Source: Candidatus Aminicenantota bacterium (GTDB lineage Bacteria; Acidobacteriota; Aminicenantia; Aminicenantales; Aminicenantaceae). Taken from it: DNA of 38,184 nt. This document shows positions 1-7,517 of the stretch, piece by piece (positions within the stretch are counted from its first letter, which is position 1; each line of letters starts with the position of its first letter). Under the pieces are notes generated by a model. The model saw nothing but the letters and a program-made list of their open reading frames with translations. It was not told the DNA's origin and made no database searches. Location of the stretch: contig CP070750.1 of NCBI GenBank assembly GCA_020348385.1, positions 3,004,798-3,042,981 on the forward strand, in the 5' to 3' direction. The translations under genes were made by a program, and so were the position numbers.

Positions 1-462
1 CAAAGGATTGGTGCCACCTGGGGCCAGTTCGTTTTTGCCGAACACAGCTTTTTTCACTTTCTCACTACGGCGCGACGATTCGCTGATGCCGGAAGATGGG
101 AAAAGCCCCGACTGAGGCGCGACCTCAAAAAGAAATTGAAGCTCATGAAGAAATGGGCGAGTTTCTGTTCCGAAAATTTTGAGCACAAGCAGCTCCTCAT
201 GGAAGCGGAATTAGACCGCATCGGGGGCAAAGGCTCTGAAGCACTGCGTTTGTATAAAGAGGCTGAGACAAGCGCCAATGAAGCGGGATTCCCGCTTAAT
301 GCGACTCTCAGCTGCGAGCTAGCCGGTCGCTTTGAACTCGAACGGGGCCGGAACGACGAGGCAGCAACTTGGCTGCGCAAGGCCAATGACGGCTATAAAA
401 AATGGAAAGCCCACGCAAAAGTAAAAGCAATGGACGAAGAATTCAAAACACTCCAGAGCTAA
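1..462 (+). CDS. C-terminal end of a large ATPase/TPR signalling protein (5' truncated)
   Basis: Frame 1 is open from the first base to the TAA at 460-462, so this is the end of a gene that starts outside the window; the ATG at 136 is internal. The visible ~153 residues are helical and TPR-like. The segment running from EALRLYKEAETSANEAGF through ELAGRFELERG and YKKWKAHAKVKAMDEEF matches what I remember of the last helical repeats in large 'predicted ATPase' signalling proteins, in which a Ser/Thr kinase domain is followed by a P-loop ATPase and a long TPR region. Those proteins often continue into a histidine kinase or cyclase domain; this one stops directly after the repeats. The family assignment rests on this tail only. 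A kinase-type promoter begins 4 bp after the stop. Confidence 0.6.
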   Translation, partial: QRIGATWGQFVFAEHSFFHFLTTARRFADAGRWEKPRLRRDLKKKLKLMKKWASFCSENFEHKQLLMEAELDRIGGKGSEALRLYKEAETSANEAGFPLNATLSCELAGRFELERGRNDEAATWLRKANDGYKKWKAHAKVKAMDEEFKTLQS

Positions 463-466
463 CAAT

Positions 467-496
467 TTGACACTCTCCCCTATTCCTTGATATTCT
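467..496 (+). promoter_or_regulatory. Kinase-cassette promoter, copy 1
   Basis: TTGACA at 467-472, an 18-bp spacer and TATTCT at 491-496 form a sigma70-type promoter. The -10 lies in the block TTGATATTCTTTTGCTGAC, which recurs before the other kinases (3643, 7453, 37532) and before two relics. The ATG at 522 follows by 25 bp, with an AGGGGA ribosome-binding site. Confidence 0.7.
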
Positions 497-521
497 TTTG
501 CTGACTAGATAAAGGGGAAAA

Positions 522-3500
522 ATGGCCACTAAGTGTCCAGAATGCAACGCTGATAACCCTGACACCAAGCAATTCTGTGGCGATTGCGGAACTCAGCTGA
601 CTCCAGAAGGCGAACCACAACCTTCATTCACCAAAACTCTTGAAACACCCATCGAAGGCTTGACCCGGGGGACAATATTTGCCGGACGATACGAGGTCAT
701 CGAGGAATTGGGCACAGGAGGCATGGGGAAAGTCTACCGAGTCCACGATAAAAAAATCGAAGAGGAGATCGCCATCAAATTCCTCAGACCTGACATTTCC
801 TCTGATAAAAAAACGATCGAACGATTCAAGAATGAGATCAGGATCGCACGGAAGATAGGACACAGGAATGTCTGCAGGATGTACGACCTGAACGAGGAAA
901 ATGGCACTTCTTACATAACTATGGAATATGTCCCGGGGGAGGATCTAAAAAGCTTCATCCGGAGGGCAAAACGCTTGGATGCAGGCACAGCCATCTCGAT
1001 TGCCATGCAAATGTGTGAGGGATTAACAGAAGCCCATCGGTTAGGAGTCGTGCATCGTGATTTGAAGTCGAGCAACATCATGATCGACAAGGCAGGGAAT
1101 GCCCGGATCATGGACTTTGGGATTGCCCGGACTGTTCAGGCAAAGGGCTTAACCGGAGAAGGCGTCATCATCGGAACTCCTGAGTACATGTCCCCTGAGC
1201 AGGCTGAAGCCAGAGAGGTAGACCATCTATCAGATATCTATTCCCTAGGAGTCATCCTGTATGAAATGGTCACTGGGCAGCTGCCATTCGAAGGGAAAAC
1301 TCCACTTTCTATCGCTATGAAGCACAAAGGTGAGAAACCCCAAGATCCTCAAGATTTAAATCCCCAAATTCAAGATGTCCTGAATCGATTAATCCTGAGA
1401 TGTTTGGAAAAGGACAAAAAAGCCAGATATGAATCCGCAGATAAGCTTATGTCTGATTTGATCGGCATCGAGAAAGCAATCCCTACAATGCAGCAAGATT
1501 TCACCAAAAAAAAGATCCAAACATCCAAAGAAATAACCGTAACATTCTCCGCCAAGAAAATACTCATTCCTGTTTTGGCTGCAGTTGCTCTTGTCATTGC
1601 AGCTGTGATCTTCTTGCAGCTTCTTCCAAAAAAGGAGACGGTCCCAATTCCGTCAGATAAGCCTTCTTTAGCCGTTGTTTATTTTGAGAATCTTTCCAGA
1701 GATGAAAGCCTAGACGGATGGTCAACTGGTCTTTCTAACTTGTTGATTACAGACCTAATGCAATCAAAATTCATCGATGTTTTGAGTGGAGATAGAGTCT
1801 TTAGTATCCTGAAGAAACTGGATTTACTCGAGGTAAAAAAATATTCGACAGAGGACCTCGTGAAAGTAGCAGATGAAGGGAGAATCAATCATACAATAAA
1901 CGGGAGCTTCATTAAAGCTGGTGATAATATCATCATTACCCTTCTGCTCCAAAAACCACATACAGGAGAGGTTTTAAGATCGATGAGGGTAGAATGCAGT
2001 GGTGAAGAAGAAATTACACCTAAAGTTGATGAATTAACGAAACAGATAAAACTGGATTTGAATATTACTGATGAGCAAATAATCAGTGATATAGACAAAG
2101 AAGTGGGAAAAATAACAACAAGCTCAACCGAAGCATACAAATATTACAACGAAGGAATAGCCCATTTCCAAAAGCAAGAATTTCGTCAATGCATAGCTCG
2201 TATGGAAAAAGCACTAGAAATTGATCCTGAGTTTGCTATGGCTTACCTTATGATAGCAAAGAATTATGGATGGCTGTATCTAGTTAAAGAAAGGGATAAA
2301 TATTTAAGAAAAGCTTTTGAATTGAGTAACCGGTTGTCGGACAGAGAACGTTATCTTATCCAGGGCGACTTTTATCGATACTCAGGAAAGACTTTAGAAG
2401 CCATCGATGCCTACAAGAAATTAATAGAGCTTTATCCCGATGAGTCCACAGGAAATCTACGTTTAGGGTATTTGTACGAAATTATAGAAGAATGGGATTT
2501 GGCAAAGGAACACTATGAGAGGCTTATTCCGAATAAAAGTGATTCTATAAATCTCTACTTGGGTCTCTCTAGTGTTTATAAAGTTAAAGGATTATACGAT
2601 AAGTCGAGAGAGCCTCTGGAATATTATCTCTTGAATATAAAAGATCGCGATGTGGTCCATTACGAGTTAGCTATTAATTATGCATGCCAGGGGAAACTGG
2701 ATCTTGCCCTTATTGAAGCAGATAAAGCGCTGTCAATGACCCCCGATCAATTTAGATATTCCATGTTAAAGGGCGATGTGTTTCACTTTAAGGGAGATTT
2801 GAGCAGGGCAGAGGAAGAGTATCGGAAACTGCTTGAGATAGAGGAACCAGCCTCACATGCATTTAGTTATGGGAAATTGGCCACTTTATATGTACTGCAG
2901 GGAAGATTCGAGGATGCAAGACTCAGCACCATAAAAGTGGTTGAAATCGGAAATAAGATAAAAGAAATAGGCTGGAGTGCAGGCTGGATAGGATATCTGG
3001 GGTACTTTTATATGAAATCCGGAAATCCAGAAGAAGCTGTGAAGAAATTTGTAGAAGGGGAAAGCCTTTCAGTTGAGGCTGGCAATTCAATGTGGCAACG
3101 AAATAATCTCTATTTTAAAGGCCTTGCTTATCTCGAGATGGATACCATCGATAAAGCGCAGGATGTTGCTAAAGAACTCAAAGAATTGATTCAGAAAGGG
3201 CAAAACAGGAAACTTATCAGAGTGTATGACCATCTCGCAGGCAAAATCGAGCTTGAAAAGGAGAATTATCCTCAGGCAATAGAATATTTTAAAAAAGCTT
3301 TAGACTTGTTGCCTTTTCAACATCAGAGCATAAGCGGGATAGATAATGAGCATGCTCTTTTTCATGACTCTTTGGCTCTTGCATACTACAAGATTGGAGA
3401 ATTAGATAAGGCAAAAGAAGAGTTTGAAAAGATCACTCGCCTGACAACAGGCAGGGCTTATTGGGGAGATATCTACGCCAAGAGCTTCTACATGCTGGGT

Positions 3501-3641
3501 AAAATATTTGAGGAAAAAGGTTGGAAAGGCAAAGCCATCGAGAATTACGAAAAATTCCTGGAGCTCTGGAAGGACGCAGATCCTGGCTTCGCCGAGGTCG
3601 AGGATGCCCGCAAAAGACTAGCCGGGCTGAAGAATCAATAA
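522..3641 (+). CDS. Transmembrane Ser/Thr protein kinase with zinc ribbon, TolB-like and TPR domains (paralogue 1)
   Basis: A 1039-residue receptor-type Hanks kinase. The N-terminal zinc ribbon has Cys5, Cys8, Cys19 and Cys22. The kinase domain spans about residues 57-320, with the glycine loop GTGGMGKV (64-71), Lys86, Glu105, HRD 178-180 and DFG 198-200, followed by GTPEYMSPEQ; all catalytic residues are present. The catalytic loop reads HRDLKS rather than the usual HRDLKP. After Lys345-Lys346 comes one membrane segment (about 347-367), then a TolB-like/COG5616-type domain beginning LAVVYFENLS (about 380-510), then TPRs to the end. By the positive-inside rule the kinase is cytoplasmic and the TolB/TPR part extracytoplasmic (inference). 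It lacks PASTA repeats. Its substrate and ligand cannot be read from the sequence. It is the first of three tandem paralogues, each with its own promoter. Confidence 0.9.
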   Translation: MATKCPECNADNPDTKQFCGDCGTQLTPEGEPQPSFTKTLETPIEGLTRGTIFAGRYEVIEELGTGGMGKVYRVHDKKIEEEIAIKFLRPDISSDKKTIERFKNEIRIARKIGHRNVCRMYDLNEENGTSYITMEYVPGEDLKSFIRRAKRLDAGTAISIAMQMCEGLTEAHRLGVVHRDLKSSNIMIDKAGNARIMDFGIARTVQAKGLTGEGVIIGTPEYMSPEQAEAREVDHLSDIYSLGVILYEMVTGQLPFEGKTPLSIAMKHKGEKPQDPQDLNPQIQDVLNRLILRCLEKDKKARYESADKLMSDLIGIEKAIPTMQQDFTKKKIQTSKEITVTFSAKKILIPVLAAVALVIAAVIFLQLLPKKETVPIPSDKPSLAVVYFENLSRDESLDGWSTGLSNLLITDLMQSKFIDVLSGDRVFSILKKLDLLEVKKYSTEDLVKVADEGRINHTINGSFIKAGDNIIITLLLQKPHTGEVLRSMRVECSGEEEITPKVDELTKQIKLDLNITDEQIISDIDKEVGKITTSSTEAYKYYNEGIAHFQKQEFRQCIARMEKALEIDPEFAMAYLMIAKNYGWLYLVKERDKYLRKAFELSNRLSDRERYLIQGDFYRYSGKTLEAIDAYKKLIELYPDESTGNLRLGYLYEIIEEWDLAKEHYERLIPNKSDSINLYLGLSSVYKVKGLYDKSREPLEYYLLNIKDRDVVHYELAINYACQGKLDLALIEADKALSMTPDQFRYSMLKGDVFHFKGDLSRAEEEYRKLLEIEEPASHAFSYGKLATLYVLQGRFEDARLSTIKVVEIGNKIKEIGWSAGWIGYLGYFYMKSGNPEEAVKKFVEGESLSVEAGNSMWQRNNLYFKGLAYLEMDTIDKAQDVAKELKELIQKGQNRKLIRVYDHLAGKIELEKENYPQAIEYFKKALDLLPFQHQSISGIDNEHALFHDSLALAYYKIGELDKAKEEFEKITRLTTGRAYWGDIYAKSFYMLGKIFEEKGWKGKAIENYEKFLELWKDADPGFAEVEDARKRLAGLKNQ

Positions 3642-3642
3642 T

Positions 3643-3672
3643 TTGACACTTTCCCTATTTCCTTGATATTCT
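3643..3672 (+). promoter_or_regulatory. Kinase-cassette promoter, copy 2
   Basis: TTGACA at 3643-3648, 18-bp spacer, TATTCT at 3667-3672. It begins 1 bp after the stop of the upstream kinase. Similarity to copy 1 continues through the spacer and the downstream leader (TTCTTTTTCCGACCTAGAT), well beyond what the promoter hexamers alone require. Confidence 0.7.
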
Positions 3673-3708
3673 TTTTCCGACCTAGATTGGGAATATTAGG
3701 GGACGGCA

Positions 3709-6700
3709 ATGACAATTAAATGCCCAAAGTGTCAGCACGAGAATCCGGACGATACTATTTATTGTGGTAAATGCACCACACCCCTGAAGCCCTCCGAAGA
3801 TATCGAAGTCACAGCCACCATTGAAGCACCCAAGGAGGAGCTGACCACAGGATCCACGTTTGCCAACAGATACCAGATCATCGAGGAGATCGGCAAAGGG
3901 GGAATGGGAAGGGTCTACAAGGTTGAAGACACAAAGATTAAAGAAAAGATAGCCCTGAAGCTCATCAAACCCGAGATCGCCAAAGATAAAAAGACGATCG
4001 AAAGATTCAACAACGAATTAAGGTTGGCCCGCAAGGTCAGGCACAAGAATGTCTGCCAGATGTTCGATTTGGGAGAAGAAAAGGGAACGCAGTTTATCAC
4101 GATGGAGTATGTCTCGGGTGAAGACTTGCGAAGTTCGATCCGCCGTTTTGGCCAACTACCGATAGGGAAATCCATATCCATTGCCCACCAGATATGCGAG
4201 GGATTGGCCGAGGCTCATAGGGCGGATGTGGTGCATCGCGATCTGAAGTCCAACAACATCATGATCGACAAAGAGGGGAATGTGCGGATCATGGATTTTG
4301 GGATAGCCCGTTCTCTAGAATCAAAGGGGATAACGGGTGCTGGAGTGATGATCGGGACTCCCGAGTACATGAGCCCGGAGCAGGTGGAGGGAAAAGAAAC
4401 AGACCAGCGATCCGACATTTATTCATTGGGAGTCATCCTGTATGAGATGGTCACAGGACGAGTGCCGTTCGAGGGGGACACGCCGTTTACAGTGGGGGTC
4501 AAACAAAAGAGTGAGGTGCCGCAAAATCCAAAAGACATAAATTCGCAAATACCCGATAGTCTTAACAATGTGATACTCAAATGTCTGGAAAAGGAAAAAG
4601 ATAAGAGATTTCAAAGTGCGGGCGAAGTCCGATCTGAACTGGAAAACATCGAAAAAGGCATGCCGACAACGGAAAGGATAATCCCCGAGCGGAAGCCGCT
4701 GACTTCGAGAGAGATAACCGTTCAGTTCAGTGTGAAAAAACTCTTCATCCCGGTGTTGATAGGGATTGCAATCATTATAGCCCCAATCCTTATCTGGCAA
4801 CTTCTTCCGCAAAAAGAAGCTATTTCAGTTCCTACCGGCAGACCAATACTAGCTGTTATGTATTTTGAGAACAATACAGGAGATGAGAATCTGGATCACT
4901 GGAGAAAAATGATTCCCAGTTTGATCATCGACGATCTGACACAGTCGAAATTTATCGATGTATTGAGCAGGGAAAAGCTTTTCACCATTCTTAGCGATCT
5001 CAATCAGGTGGATGCACAGAGTTATTCTTCGGATGTCTTAAAACAGGTGGCGGTCAAAGGAAGAGTCAACCACATATTGGTCGGGAATTATGCAAAGGCA
5101 GGAGAGTCCATAAGAATCAATGTGACCCTTCAAGATTCTCGTACAGAGAAAACAGTCGGTTCCGAAGGAGTGGAAGGAAAGGGAGAGGATAGTCTTTTCC
5201 CAATGGTTGACGAATTAACAAGGAAAATCAAAACGAATTTGAAGCTGACGGACGAAGAAATTGCCAGCGACATCGATAGAGATGTGGGGGAAATCACAAC
5301 CAGCTCTCCAGAAGCCTACAAATACTACATCGAAGGGAGAGATTATCATAACAGGGCAGAGTCGCGCGAAAGTATCCAATCCATGGAAAAGGCAGTCGCC
5401 ATCGATCCCGAGTTTGCCATGGCATACAGATCCATGGCAATGACCTATTTCAATATGACTTACTTTTCTGCATCGAAGAAGTACCTTAAGAAAGCATTTG
5501 AATTGACGGATCGACTTTCGGATAGAGAAAAATTCCTTATCCAGGCCGAATTCTACAGGGGGTCAGAAAGGACATTTGATAAAGCCATTGAAGCATACAA
5601 TAAATTATTGGAACTCTATCCCACTGACTTTATTGGAAATGTTAACTATGGGATATTGTATCTGGATTTGGAAGAATGGGATAAAGCCATAGAACTCTTT
5701 GAAGTGCCAATCCATTATCAGGATGATACCTATTTCCCTTATTTCAATATGGCCTATGCCTATAGGGCTAAAGGGTTGTATGGGGAGGCGCAGGAAATGC
5801 TTGAGTATTACCTCGATAATATTTCAGACAATCCGATAATCCGTTGGGCATTAGCTCTGAATTACCTCAGCCAGGGAAAAAATGATCTTGCTCTTGTTGA
5901 GCTGGATAGGGCTATGTCCTTTTTCCCACATTGGTATTTTATCTTCACGAAGGGAGATCTTCACCTTTACACAGGAGATCTGACTAAAGCGGAAAACGAA
6001 TATCAAAAACTCTTGGAAACTCCCGAAACTGCTTCCCAAATTGTAGGTAGGCAGCGATTGGCAGCTTTATATATTTTGCAGGGAGGGTTTAACAAAGCGA
6101 TAGGCCAACTTAAGCAAGTTATTAAAAATGCAGAAGATATCGGGGAAATGTCTCATAAATCTACCGGCTATCTTGGCATGGCAGAAACATACTTAAAAGC
6201 AAGAAATCCCGAAGATGCATTAAACGAGCTGGAAAACGTTTGGATAATTGCCACAGAAGAGGAATTATTGAGCGTTCAAAGAATGACTTTGCTGAGGAAA
6301 ACACTTGCATACCTTGAAATGAAGTTGCAGGGTGATGCTCAAAAAGTAATGGACGAGCTTGAGGATTCGATCCGAAAAGGAAAAAATCAGAAACTTATGA
6401 GATATCTTTATCTTTTAAAGGGAATAATAGAGCTTGAGCGCGAGAGTTATTCCAGTGCCATCGAGGAATTTGAGAAGGCAAAATCTTTATTGCCATATCA
6501 ATCTGATTCCATCTATGGCGAAGATCATGCTATATTTTTCGATTCTCTCGCTTCAGCGAATTACAAGGCAGGGGAGATTGAAAAAGCTCGCGAAGAGTAT
6601 GAAAAAATAACCGAACTAACGACTGGTAGAATATGGGATGGGGACATTTACGCCAAGAGCTTCTATATGCTCGGGAAGATCTATGAGGATCAGGGTAAAA

Positions 6701-6813
6701 CTGCCAAAGCTATCGAGCACTACGAAAAATTCCTAGACCTCTGGAAAGATGCCGACCCAGGCTTCCCCGAAGTCGATGACGCCCGCACACGTCTATCCAA
6801 TATAAAAGGATAG
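3709..6813 (+). CDS. Transmembrane Ser/Thr protein kinase with zinc ribbon, TolB-like and TPR domains (paralogue 2)
   Basis: A 1034-residue paralogue of the gene at 522. Zinc-ribbon cysteines are at 5, 8, 19 and 22. The glycine loop GKGGMGRV is at about 62-69, with Lys84, Glu103, catalytic Asp178 in HRDLKS and DFG 196-198. A basic KK precedes a single membrane segment (FIPVLIGIAIIIAPILIW), then a TolB-like domain starting LAVMYFENNTGDENLDHW, then TPRs. The last ~50 residues (YAKSFYMLGKIYEDQGK onward) are almost the same as in the other family members, while the middle TPRs differ much more. Over the activation segment its DNA is strikingly close to the kinase at 7518, including silent positions, which suggests recent duplication or gene conversion. 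The ATG is supported by GGGG six bases upstream and by alignment of Cys5 across the paralogues. Confidence 0.9.
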   Translation: MTIKCPKCQHENPDDTIYCGKCTTPLKPSEDIEVTATIEAPKEELTTGSTFANRYQIIEEIGKGGMGRVYKVEDTKIKEKIALKLIKPEIAKDKKTIERFNNELRLARKVRHKNVCQMFDLGEEKGTQFITMEYVSGEDLRSSIRRFGQLPIGKSISIAHQICEGLAEAHRADVVHRDLKSNNIMIDKEGNVRIMDFGIARSLESKGITGAGVMIGTPEYMSPEQVEGKETDQRSDIYSLGVILYEMVTGRVPFEGDTPFTVGVKQKSEVPQNPKDINSQIPDSLNNVILKCLEKEKDKRFQSAGEVRSELENIEKGMPTTERIIPERKPLTSREITVQFSVKKLFIPVLIGIAIIIAPILIWQLLPQKEAISVPTGRPILAVMYFENNTGDENLDHWRKMIPSLIIDDLTQSKFIDVLSREKLFTILSDLNQVDAQSYSSDVLKQVAVKGRVNHILVGNYAKAGESIRINVTLQDSRTEKTVGSEGVEGKGEDSLFPMVDELTRKIKTNLKLTDEEIASDIDRDVGEITTSSPEAYKYYIEGRDYHNRAESRESIQSMEKAVAIDPEFAMAYRSMAMTYFNMTYFSASKKYLKKAFELTDRLSDREKFLIQAEFYRGSERTFDKAIEAYNKLLELYPTDFIGNVNYGILYLDLEEWDKAIELFEVPIHYQDDTYFPYFNMAYAYRAKGLYGEAQEMLEYYLDNISDNPIIRWALALNYLSQGKNDLALVELDRAMSFFPHWYFIFTKGDLHLYTGDLTKAENEYQKLLETPETASQIVGRQRLAALYILQGGFNKAIGQLKQVIKNAEDIGEMSHKSTGYLGMAETYLKARNPEDALNELENVWIIATEEELLSVQRMTLLRKTLAYLEMKLQGDAQKVMDELEDSIRKGKNQKLMRYLYLLKGIIELERESYSSAIEEFEKAKSLLPYQSDSIYGEDHAIFFDSLASANYKAGEIEKAREEYEKITELTTGRIWDGDIYAKSFYMLGKIYEDQGKTAKAIEHYEKFLDLWKDADPGFPEVDDARTRLSNIKG

Positions 6814-6823
6814 AGATTTTATC

Positions 6824-6852
6824 TTGACACATTCCACCATAGGATTTATATT
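6824..6852 (+). promoter_or_regulatory. Promoter of the toxin-antitoxin operon
   Basis: TTGACA at 6824-6829, exact 17-bp spacer, TATATT at 6847-6852. The leader between it and the ATG at 6896 is rich in AAGGAA repeats (starting at 6863, 6878 and 6887), which could serve as ribosome-binding sites or as operator repeats for the AbrB-type antitoxin (inference). This promoter lacks the TTGATATTCTTTT block of the kinase promoters. Confidence 0.65.
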
Positions 6853-6895
6853 ATCAATGTAAGGAAGTAAGAATATAAGGAATAAAGGAACCAAC

Positions 6896-7159
6896 ATGAA
6901 CTACTCAGAAACAGCAAAAGTAACATCAAAAGGCCAAGTGACCATTCCTTCGACAATAAGGGAAATCCTCAAGCTAGAACCTGGTTCTACTGTGATGTTT
7001 AAGGTTACCGATAGGGGTGTGATCCTATCTCCATGTGAAATAATCGAAAAACCAGTATACACTACAAAAGAATGGAAAAAGATCGAGCAGATAGTCGCTG
7101 AAAAAGGCAAAGTCTATAAAACTTCTGGCGCTGCTAAAAAGCACATCAAATCCTTATGA
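6896..7159 (+). CDS. AbrB/SpoVT-MazE-family antitoxin
   Basis: An 87-residue protein. Residues 4-47 form a swapped-hairpin AbrB-type DNA-binding domain, recognisable from AKVTSKGQVTIPSTIRE, then LKLEPGSTVMFKV and a closing strand. The basic C-terminal 40 residues would bind and neutralise the toxin. The stop overlaps the next start as ATGA (7156-7159), typical of translationally coupled toxin-antitoxin pairs. Such antitoxins usually repress their own promoter, and a strong one lies at 6824. An AbrB-type antitoxin with a RelE-fold toxin recalls the PrlF-YhaV arrangement of E. coli. The pair lies between two kinase paralogues and was probably inserted there. Confidence 0.85.
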   Translation: MNYSETAKVTSKGQVTIPSTIREILKLEPGSTVMFKVTDRGVILSPCEIIEKPVYTTKEWKKIEQIVAEKGKVYKTSGAAKKHIKSL

Positions 7160-7431
7160 AATATGAATTTAAACCTTCATTTGATAGATCCGTTAAGTCA
7201 CTCTCTCCTGAAACCAAACACGAAATAAAGGAATTATGTATAGCCCTGATTGATATTCTTTCTGGAGATCAGGATATTTCAGCTGGAATAGGGCTCAAAA
7301 ATTTAAGGAAAAACTTCTGGGAAATCCGGAAAGGATTAAAGCTACGGATTTTATTCCGATGGAGAGCCGATCATATCGAATTTGTCTTAGCAGGGACTCA
7401 TAATGAAATAAAGAGATACCTAAAAAGATAA
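7156..7431 (+). CDS. RelE/ParE-superfamily toxin
   Basis: A 91-residue basic protein starting in the ATGA overlap with the antitoxin gene. The order of elements fits the RelE/ParE fold: an N-terminal strand (YEFKPSFDRSVKSL), two helices, then strands with the basic cluster NFWEIRKGLKLRILFRW and a terminal GTHNEIKRYLKR. RelE-type members cut mRNA on the ribosome and ParE-type members poison gyrase; the sequence does not decide between them. The WEIR.G.K.RILFR pattern leans to the RelE/HigB side. At 91 residues it is shorter than YhaV (about 150), so it is not a simple YhaV orthologue. The next kinase promoter begins 21 bp after the stop. Confidence 0.8.
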   Translation: MKYEFKPSFDRSVKSLSPETKHEIKELCIALIDILSGDQDISAGIGLKNLRKNFWEIRKGLKLRILFRWRADHIEFVLAGTHNEIKRYLKR

Positions 7432-7452
7432 ATTTTCAAAATCCTTAGCTAT

Positions 7453-7481
7453 TTGACACTCCCCTTGTTCCTTGATATCCT
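7453..7481 (+). promoter_or_regulatory. Kinase-cassette promoter, copy 3
   Basis: TTGACA at 7453-7458, 17-bp spacer, TATCCT at 7476-7481. The flanking sequence (ATTTGACACT upstream, TTTTGCCGACCTA downstream, then GGGAATATAAGGGGATGGCA) aligns with copy 2 up to the start codon. Confidence 0.7.
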
Positions 7482-7517
7482 TTTGCCGACCTAACATGGG
7501 AATATAAGGGGATGGCA

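Noticed and set aside
4423..4812. 129-codon minus-strand reading frame
   Set aside because: Lies wholly inside the kinase 2 gene, has no ribosome-binding site or known motif, and similar antisense frames occur at the same place in kinase 3 because the sense codons are conserved.
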